From contig CAYZMS010000008.1 in the NCBI GenBank assembly GCA_964479625.1, positions 1 to 64,000 of the forward strand: 64,000 nt of DNA, read 5' to 3'. Shown piece after piece: positions 58,688 through 64,000 of the stretch. Below the pieces are notes generated by a model. That model worked only from the letters and a program-made list of their open reading frames with translations. It was not told the DNA's origin and made no database searches. The translations under genes were made by a program, and so were the position numbers. Positions within the stretch are counted from its first letter, which is position 1. Each line of letters begins with the position of its first letter. Origin of the DNA: CAYZMS01 sp964479625. GTDB lineage: Bacteria > Bacteroidota > Bacteroidia > Chitinophagales > Saprospiraceae.

Positions 58688-59134
58688 ATGTGGGTAATTC
58701 GACTTTGGCTTATTGTTCTTTTTGGACTAAGTGCTTGCGCTGCAGATCAAGCCCAAGGTCCCCGGAGTCCGGAGGCTGTCGTTCGCGAATACCAGGCTTT
58801 TGTTGACCAAAATCAGTTCGAGCAGGCTCAGGCCCTTAGCACGCCTGCCGAAAGACAACGCCTTCAGGATCTGGCAGAAATGATCGAAAACTTTGACTCC
58901 ACCGTTTTCCATACTGAGTTCCTTTCGATCGAATGTACACAAACAGCGGATTCTGCAGTTTGCAGGTGCAAACTCCAGGATCAGTACGAAACCTATGTAA
59001 TGGATTATAACCTACTCCGCCTGGAGGGAGAGTGGTTAGTAGATGTCGCTTATGAAGACAACATCAATTTCCAGGAAGAGGAAATCATCAAAGCCCTGGA
59101 TAGCCTGCGACAACTTCAACAGGAAGGGTTCTAA
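58688..59134 (+). CDS. small lipoprotein of unknown function
   Basis: A 148-residue lipoprotein. The N terminus MWVIRLWLIVLFGLSACAAD has a lipobox (LSAC) with Cys at residue 17. The mature part has the outline of the DUF4878-like (cystatin/NTF2-like) group, beginning RSPEAVVREYQAFVDQNQFE and later LRLEGEWLVDVAYEDNINFQ, with an internal CRCKL segment near 98. It lies 1 base after dnaN and 11 bases before the M16 gene, so the three are probably co-transcribed. I cannot name a function. Confidence 0.7.
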   Translation: MWVIRLWLIVLFGLSACAADQAQGPRSPEAVVREYQAFVDQNQFEQAQALSTPAERQRLQDLAEMIENFDSTVFHTEFLSIECTQTADSAVCRCKLQDQYETYVMDYNLLRLEGEWLVDVAYEDNINFQEEEIIKALDSLRQLQQEGF

Positions 59135-59145
59135 AAGCAGCATTT

Positions 59146-60414
59146 ATGCCTGACCGTTCCCGCCCTCCGAGGGTGTACATGCCTAAAGACTTAGACCTTC
59201 CGCCCGTAAAAAGACTGGTACTGGACAATGGCATTCCCGTTTACTTACTCCATCAAGATGACCTTGAGGTCGTCCGAATGGAAATTCAGGTACGTGCAGG
59301 ACGGCCTTTCGAAGAAAAACCACTGGTGTCCAGAGCTTGTCTTCAGTTAATCAAAGAGGGTAACGCAGACTGGTCCAATGCCCGGATCGCCGAGGTCCTG
59401 GATTTTCGGGGAGCTTCCCTTAGCACTCCTTTCCACCTGGATTACAGCATTATTAGTTTACACTGTCTTACCAGTCACCTCACCCAACTACTCCCCCTGG
59501 TGGCCAACCTGCTTACACAGCCCCTTTTCACTCAAACGGAACTGGACAATTACATTCGCCGAAGCCTGGATCGCCTCTCCGTAGAATTAGAAAAAATCGA
59601 TGTCCTGGCTTACCGAAACATTACGGAACGGATTTTCGGGCCGGACCACCCCTATGGGTATAATAGTGATAAAGGCCGCTTTCACGACCTTTCGGTTCCC
59701 GACCTCGCTGCACATCATAAAAAATGTTATACAACAGAGAACACCCAGCTGTTCCTGGCCGGTAATATAGGAGTAACGGAGATCAATGCCCTTAATCGAT
59801 ATTTTGGATCAGGAATGCCTATCGGTCCTTATCTAGATGAACCTCCTCCTGAGCCGCGCACGCGACCCGAGGTCGTACGGTTAAATAAACGTCGGGAAGA
59901 CCAGGTGGCTATCCGAATGGGAAGACGCATCGGCAACCGCAGACAAGCCGAATTTCACGGGCTTTCTGTACTCAATACGGTGCTTGGCGGGTACTTTGGC
60001 TCCCGGTTAATGGCCAACATTCGAGAGGACAAAGGCTACACCTATAATATTTATTCTTCCCTGGACCCCCAGGAGTATGACGGTAGTTGGCTTATAGCAA
60101 CCGAAGTTGGAAAGGATCAGGCCGAAGCGGCATTAAATGAAATTCGAAAAGAATTACGGCGTTTACAGGACGATCTTATTCCAACCTATGAATTAGACAT
60201 GGTACGATCCTATTTATTGGGGTCTTTTCTTTCCATGCTCGACGGCCCTTTTCACTCGGGAGACATAATTCGCAGCCTAAAGGGGGAAAACCTGCCCAAT
60301 GATTTTTTTGCAAGCGCAGTTGAAACCACCCGCAGTATTTCTGCAGCGCAGCTAAGGGAGCTGGCACAGCAATATTTCCAACCCGATGCATGGTGGGTAA
60401 GCATGGTTTGGTAA
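59146..60414 (+). CDS. M16 family protein, catalytic zinc motif missing
   Basis: A 422-residue single-repeat insulinase-fold protein. M16 peptidases carry HxxEH near residue 65. Here the matching helix reads SRACLQLIKEGNADWSNARI, with no His or Glu at those positions, so it should be inactive. The remaining pattern is normal: LDNGIPVYLLHQDDLEVVRM (about 27-46), FHLDYSIISLHCL near 96-108, GYNSDKGRFHDLSVPDL near 165-181 and the C-terminal VLNTVLGGYFGSRLMANIRE near 265-284. In this group an active and an inactive subunit are often paired, but no active partner is in the window. No signal peptide is evident. Confidence 0.85.
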   Translation: MPDRSRPPRVYMPKDLDLPPVKRLVLDNGIPVYLLHQDDLEVVRMEIQVRAGRPFEEKPLVSRACLQLIKEGNADWSNARIAEVLDFRGASLSTPFHLDYSIISLHCLTSHLTQLLPLVANLLTQPLFTQTELDNYIRRSLDRLSVELEKIDVLAYRNITERIFGPDHPYGYNSDKGRFHDLSVPDLAAHHKKCYTTENTQLFLAGNIGVTEINALNRYFGSGMPIGPYLDEPPPEPRTRPEVVRLNKRREDQVAIRMGRRIGNRRQAEFHGLSVLNTVLGGYFGSRLMANIREDKGYTYNIYSSLDPQEYDGSWLIATEVGKDQAEAALNEIRKELRRLQDDLIPTYELDMVRSYLLGSFLSMLDGPFHSGDIIRSLKGENLPNDFFASAVETTRSISAAQLRELAQQYFQPDAWWVSMVW

Positions 60415-60627
60415 AACCCGTCTTAACAAAGGCTTAAGAGCGCATAAAAACAATACGCCTATTTCCTTTTATCCTAAAAATTGCGTTGATTTGTTTTTAT
60501 TTGAAGACATCTCCGGCCCCACAACCATTGAGAAAAGCTAAATATTCCTCATTCAACGGCAATTGAAGCTGCCCATTGCTTTCAAATTTTAGCCCTGACT
60601 GGCTTACAAAAACTTAGGACATCCACA

Positions 60628-61662
60628 TTGATGAAACTGTTCAGCCTTTTCAAGCAAGAGTTGGCAATTGACCTGGGAACTGCTAACACCCTTATCATAC
60701 AAGATGGAGAAATTGTTGTTGACGAACCCAGCATCGTAGCCATTGATCGTCGGACCCGGGAAACCATTGCCGTAGGTCGAAAGGCTATGCAGATGCATGA
60801 GAAAACGCATGAAGATATAAAAACCATCCGCCCTCTGAAGGATGGGGTTATTGCTGACTTCCAGGCCGCTGAGAGCATGATCGAAGGTATGATCCATATG
60901 ATTGGAAGAAAGCGACGCTTTTTCACCCATATGAAAATGGTCATTTGTATCCCTTCCGGCATTACCGAGGTCGAAAAAAGGGCGGTATTCGATTCAGCAG
61001 ATCATGTAGATTCAAAAGAAACTTACCTTATCCATGAACCCATGGCAGCAGCTTTGGGTATTGGATTGGACGTTGAAGAACCCATGGGAAATATGATCAT
61101 TGACATCGGAGGAGGTACCACGGAAATTGCCGTTATTGCCCTTTCCGGGATTGTGAGTGACCAATCCATTCGTATAGCCGGAGATGAACTTACCTCTGAT
61201 ATCATCAGCTATATGAAGCGGCAGCATAATATACTCATCGGGGAACGAACTGCCGAGCAAATCAAATTTCATGTCGGCTCAGCTCTTCCCGAATTGGAAG
61301 AAGAACCGGAAGATTATGGGGTCAAAGGCCGCGACCTGATGACGGGTATCCCCAAACAGATCAACGTGTCTTATTCGGAGATTGCGAAAGCCCTCGATAA
61401 GTCCATTTCCAAGATTGAAGATGCCGTTCTGAAAGCACTGGAGACTACTCCTCCGGAATTGGCTTCCGATATCTATAAAACCGGTATTTACCTGACCGGA
61501 GGCGGTGCATTATTACGCGGGCTGGATAAACGCCTGGCTTCGAAAACCAAACTAAATGTACACGTACCGGAGGATCCGCTCAGGGCTGTTGTCAGGGGAA
61601 CCGGCATTGCATTAAGAAATACCGATCGATTTTCCTTTTTAATTGACCGCAAAAGTATCTAA
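60628..61662 (+). CDS. mreB: rod-shape-determining protein MreB
   Basis: Bacterial actin that forms membrane-bound filaments guiding lateral cell-wall synthesis. The 344-residue protein starts MKLFSLFKQELAIDLGTANT. Phosphate 1 DLGTANTLI is at about residues 14-22, phosphate 2 DIGGGTTEIAVIALSG near 154-169, and the adenosine motif ITLTGGG-like YLTGGGALLRGL is near 290-301. CIPSGITEVEKRAV near 109-122 is the connecting motif. It heads the mreB-mreC-mreD-mrdA run, with only 8 bases to mreC, so the operon is clear. A 213-base gap precedes it. Confidence 0.97.
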   Translation: MMKLFSLFKQELAIDLGTANTLIIQDGEIVVDEPSIVAIDRRTRETIAVGRKAMQMHEKTHEDIKTIRPLKDGVIADFQAAESMIEGMIHMIGRKRRFFTHMKMVICIPSGITEVEKRAVFDSADHVDSKETYLIHEPMAAALGIGLDVEEPMGNMIIDIGGGTTEIAVIALSGIVSDQSIRIAGDELTSDIISYMKRQHNILIGERTAEQIKFHVGSALPELEEEPEDYGVKGRDLMTGIPKQINVSYSEIAKALDKSISKIEDAVLKALETTPPELASDIYKTGIYLTGGGALLRGLDKRLASKTKLNVHVPEDPLRAVVRGTGIALRNTDRFSFLIDRKSI

Positions 61663-61670
61663 TCAATCCT

Positions 61671-62510
61671 ATGTTCGGTCTTCTGCGCTTGCTGGCTAAC
61701 TTAGGACCTGTCTTTGTATTCTTTTTGCTGGAGGCTATTTCCTTGTTCCTGATCATCAGTTATAACGATCAACAGGGAAAGATTTTCTTCAGCTCAGCCA
61801 ACCGTATTGCTGGAAATACCCTGGAGCGATATGATAAAGCAGTTAACTATTATGGGCTGCCAGAGCGCTATGACAGCATGCTTCGGGTAAATGCCCGCTT
61901 GCTCGAGCAACTTCCAAATTCTTATTACGACAATAAATTGATCAGGGATACTTCCATCGGTAAAACCGAGGGTTTGGAGTCCATTCCTCTGTACACTGCT
62001 CTCGCCGCTCAGGTCATCAAAAATTCCGTCAATCAAAACCACAACTTCATTACGCTAAACAAGGGGAGAAAACATGGCATCCAACCCAATATGGGCGTTA
62101 TTACCAATAATGGTGTGGTAGGAGTAGTCAGGGCCTCTTCTAAACACTATAGCCTGGTAATGTCTATGTTGAATACCGATTTCAGAATAAGCGCTTCTGC
62201 TCTTGAGAAAGGCTATTTTGGAAGGCTGATCTGGAAAGGAGGCGATCCACGCTATATGTACCTGGTGGACATTCCCAAGCACCACCTGGTTGAAGTCGGG
62301 GATGAAATTGTTACCTTTAGCAATTCTACCCTTTTTCCTCCGGGTACGCCAATTGGGAGAGTCGAGAATTTTTCTATGCCGCCCGGGGAAAGTTATTATG
62401 AAATTCTGGTGCGTTTAAATATTGACCTGAGCCGTGTTCAGCATGCTTACATAATAGATCATCTTTTCAAGGAAGAACTGGAAGCACTGGAGAAGTCCTT
62501 AGAGGAATGA
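61671..62510 (+). CDS. mreC: rod-shape-determining protein MreC
   Basis: Scaffold of the elongasome that links MreB with the cell-wall synthases. The 279-residue bitopic protein has an N-terminal membrane segment (FFLLEAISLFLIISYN, about 17-32), then a helical stretch, and from about residue 105 the beta domain with IKNSVNQNHNFITLNKGRKH and GVITNNGVVGVVRASSKHYS, the family's most conserved part, followed by GDEIVTFSNSTLFPPGTPIG near 210-229. Its last codons overlap mreD by four bases (ATGA). Confidence 0.95.
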   Translation: MFGLLRLLANLGPVFVFFLLEAISLFLIISYNDQQGKIFFSSANRIAGNTLERYDKAVNYYGLPERYDSMLRVNARLLEQLPNSYYDNKLIRDTSIGKTEGLESIPLYTALAAQVIKNSVNQNHNFITLNKGRKHGIQPNMGVITNNGVVGVVRASSKHYSLVMSMLNTDFRISASALEKGYFGRLIWKGGDPRYMYLVDIPKHHLVEVGDEIVTFSNSTLFPPGTPIGRVENFSMPPGESYYEILVRLNIDLSRVQHAYIIDHLFKEELEALEKSLEE

Positions 62511-63028
62511 GTAATCCGTTTATAAAATATGGCCTTCGCATGTTAGGGCTGATCCTGCTTCAGGTCCTTGTATTACGTCAGATAGTGATCGGCCCCCCAG
62601 GACTGGCCAGGGTTACCGCCATGGTCTACCCTCTGTTCATAATGTTGCTTCCTATGCGGGTTCCCCGTGAGGCACTCATGATCCTGGGATTTTTCCTGGG
62701 CTTGATCGTTGATATTTTCTACGATTCTCCGGGTGTACATGCTTCTGCCACCGTTTTGCTCGCTTTTTTGCGCCCTACAATATTGCGGTTGATCGAACCC
62801 AGAGGGGATTACAAGACAAATCAAAATCCCAACATCCGTAATTACGGCACGGGGTGGTTTGTTCAGTATGCTCTGTTGCTGCTCTTTGCACATCACCTCA
62901 TGTATTTTTCCATGGAAATCTTTACCCCCGTCTATTTCTGGACAATTCTTTGGAAAACTTTACTCGCTTTAGGCTTGTCTTTTATTTTTATTATGGCGAT
63001 AATGTTGATCACCAATCCTACAGATTAA
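62507..63028 (+). CDS. mreD: rod-shape-determining protein MreD
   Basis: Integral membrane partner of MreC, 173 residues. It starts with ATG overlapping the mreC stop by four bases, implying translational coupling. About five membrane segments can be traced: LRMLGLILLQVLVL, AMVYPLFIMLLPM, ALMILGFFLGLIVDIFY (a conserved part), the helix around LLLLFAHHLMYFSMEIF, and the terminal LLALGLSFIFIMAIMLI. MreD is poorly conserved; identity rests mainly on the operon position and the membrane pattern. Confidence 0.92.
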   Translation: MSNPFIKYGLRMLGLILLQVLVLRQIVIGPPGLARVTAMVYPLFIMLLPMRVPREALMILGFFLGLIVDIFYDSPGVHASATVLLAFLRPTILRLIEPRGDYKTNQNPNIRNYGTGWFVQYALLLLFAHHLMYFSMEIFTPVYFWTILWKTLLALGLSFIFIMAIMLITNPTD

Positions 63029-63034
63029 ATTATT

Positions 63035-64000
63035 GTGACCAATAACGCTCGAAACCGGCAAAATCATATCCTCCTTTTCTTTGTACTGGCAACGGCCCTG
63101 CTGGTATGGAAAGCCATTGACCTTCAGGTAATAGATAATGAATTTCGATCTCAGGCTACAGCCGTAGCGGTTGACCGATACACCCGCTTCCCTTCACGGG
63201 GGCTGATCTATGACCGAAATAATGAGCTGCTAGTTCAAAACAGTCCAATGTACGACCTCCTGGTTACCTACAATCAGATGGACCCGGAAATGGATACTAC
63301 TCTTTTTTGCTCTCTGCTCGGAATTGAAAAAGACTTTTTCAAACAGGCGCTGGATAAAGACTGGAGTAGTCCACGCTTCCGAAAATCAATTCCTTTTGTT
63401 TTTATGAGTAAAGTTCCTGCCCGGGTCTTTGGCCCCTTTCAGGAGCGCCTTTATCAGTTTCCAGGCTTTGAGCTACAGCTTCGAAATGCCCGGGAATACC
63501 CTATTGATTGTGGAAGCCAGGTGTTGGGTTATATCGGGGAGGTTGATCAAAATCAAGTAGACCGATCAGATGGGGATTATGCCCCCGGGGATTATATTGG
63601 AGCCAGTGGTCTGGAAATGGCTTATGAAGATGTACTTAAAGGGGAAAAAGGGGTTTCCTATGTATTGAAGGATAACCTTGGCCGCCCTGTTAGCAGTTAT
63701 AAGGGCGGGAAACAGGACCGGGATGCAGTGGCAGGTACCGATCTCATTTCCACCCTGGATATTGAGCTGCAGTGTTATGCAGAGCAACTCATGCAAAACA
63801 AGATAGGTAGCATCGTAGCTATCGAGCCTTCCACCGGTGAGATCCTTGCCATGGTGACCTCTCCAACCTATCCCGCTTCCACCTTGACCATTACTAATAA
63901 TCAACGTGGAGCAGCTTTTAAAAAGCTGGAACTGGACCCCAATAAGCCGCTTTTCAACCGTTCGACCATGGCGCAATATCCGCCGGGGTCTTTATTCAAG
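63035..64000 (+). CDS. mrdA: penicillin-binding protein 2 (partial at window end)
   Basis: The class B transpeptidase of rod-shape elongation, cut by the window edge after 322 codons. The start is GTG at 63035 (TNNARNRQNHILLFF), 6 bases after mreD. A membrane anchor (HILLFFVLATALLVW, about residues 11-25) precedes the dimerisation region (VAVDRYTRFPSRGLIYDRNN near 46-65) and the pedestal with YIGASGLEMAYEDVLKG near 187-203, then VAIEPSTGEILAMVTSPTY near 264-282. The very end of the window holds MAQYPPGSLFK, so the active-site Ser-x-x-Lys is intact. The operon mreBCD-mrdA is complete up to this gene. Confidence 0.95.
   Translation, partial: MTNNARNRQNHILLFFVLATALLVWKAIDLQVIDNEFRSQATAVAVDRYTRFPSRGLIYDRNNELLVQNSPMYDLLVTYNQMDPEMDTTLFCSLLGIEKDFFKQALDKDWSSPRFRKSIPFVFMSKVPARVFGPFQERLYQFPGFELQLRNAREYPIDCGSQVLGYIGEVDQNQVDRSDGDYAPGDYIGASGLEMAYEDVLKGEKGVSYVLKDNLGRPVSSYKGGKQDRDAVAGTDLISTLDIELQCYAEQLMQNKIGSIVAIEPSTGEILAMVTSPTYPASTLTITNNQRGAAFKKLELDPNKPLFNRSTMAQYPPGSLFK

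Overview
The window looks like chromosome from a member of the Bacteroidota, most likely a Saprospiria/Lewinella-type marine or activated-sludge bacterium. The evidence is three secreted proteins with a Por (type IX) secretion C-terminal sorting domain, a carboxypeptidase-regulatory-domain TonB receptor, paired DUF1800/DUF1501 genes, a DUF2723 protein, a PcrB-type prenylglyceryl phosphate synthase, genes without clear Shine-Dalgarno sites, and a few upstream boxes of the TAnnTTTG type. I saw no rRNA, tRNA, CRISPR array, transposase, integrase or phage gene.

Layout. 1-4.2 kb: surface-polysaccharide genes (fcl, a Wzi/RemB-like outer-membrane barrel, a mannose-1-phosphate guanylyltransferase). 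4.4-10.2 kb: secreted DUF1800, DUF1501 and PA14/discoidin/T9SS proteins in one run. 10.4-14.8 kb: a dead uracil-DNA glycosylase gene, a DUF2007 protein, HIT and SDR proteins and a secreted GH13 amylase. 14.8-25.1 kb: ileS, a PagL-like deacylase, an esterase, a DUF2723 membrane protein, rpiB, a pterin dehydratase and a methionine-type aminotransferase. 25.1-34.4 kb: a 5'-nucleotidase split over two adjacent genes, an M3 oligopeptidase, uppS, bamA, rsgA with a small membrane protein behind it, and a PcrB homologue. 34.4-39.6 kb: a carbohydrate-binding/PKD/T9SS protein, a sulfide:quinone oxidoreductase and a truncated pyruvate-kinase-like protein.

39.8-55.5 kb looks like accessory stress physiology. 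It holds CsbD, DUF1328, two helical proteins (one DUF2383-like), an ECF sigma factor, a TonB receptor, a T9SS protein made of two nearly identical halves, a GH3-like enzyme, Dps, a PAS/sigma-54 activator, a coiled-coil lipoprotein, a thioredoxin-fold protein without cysteines, a receiver-like protein without its phospho-acceptor, and a DksA-like protein without zinc cysteines. Several of these are degenerate versions of signalling or redox folds. 55.5-57.4 kb is an ABC exporter pair with a His/acid-rich loop. From 57.5 kb to the end are housekeeping genes: dnaN, a lipoprotein, an inactive-looking M16 protein, then mreB-mreC-mreD-mrdA for cell shape, with mrdA cut by the window edge just after its SxxK motif.

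Two genes shorter than 60 codons were found by reading the DNA: a DUF1328 protein (40081-40245, minus) and a 55-residue membrane protein (32450-32617, minus). Many convergent or tandem genes are separated by strong hairpins, several of which share a GGCTGTCTCAAA-like stem.
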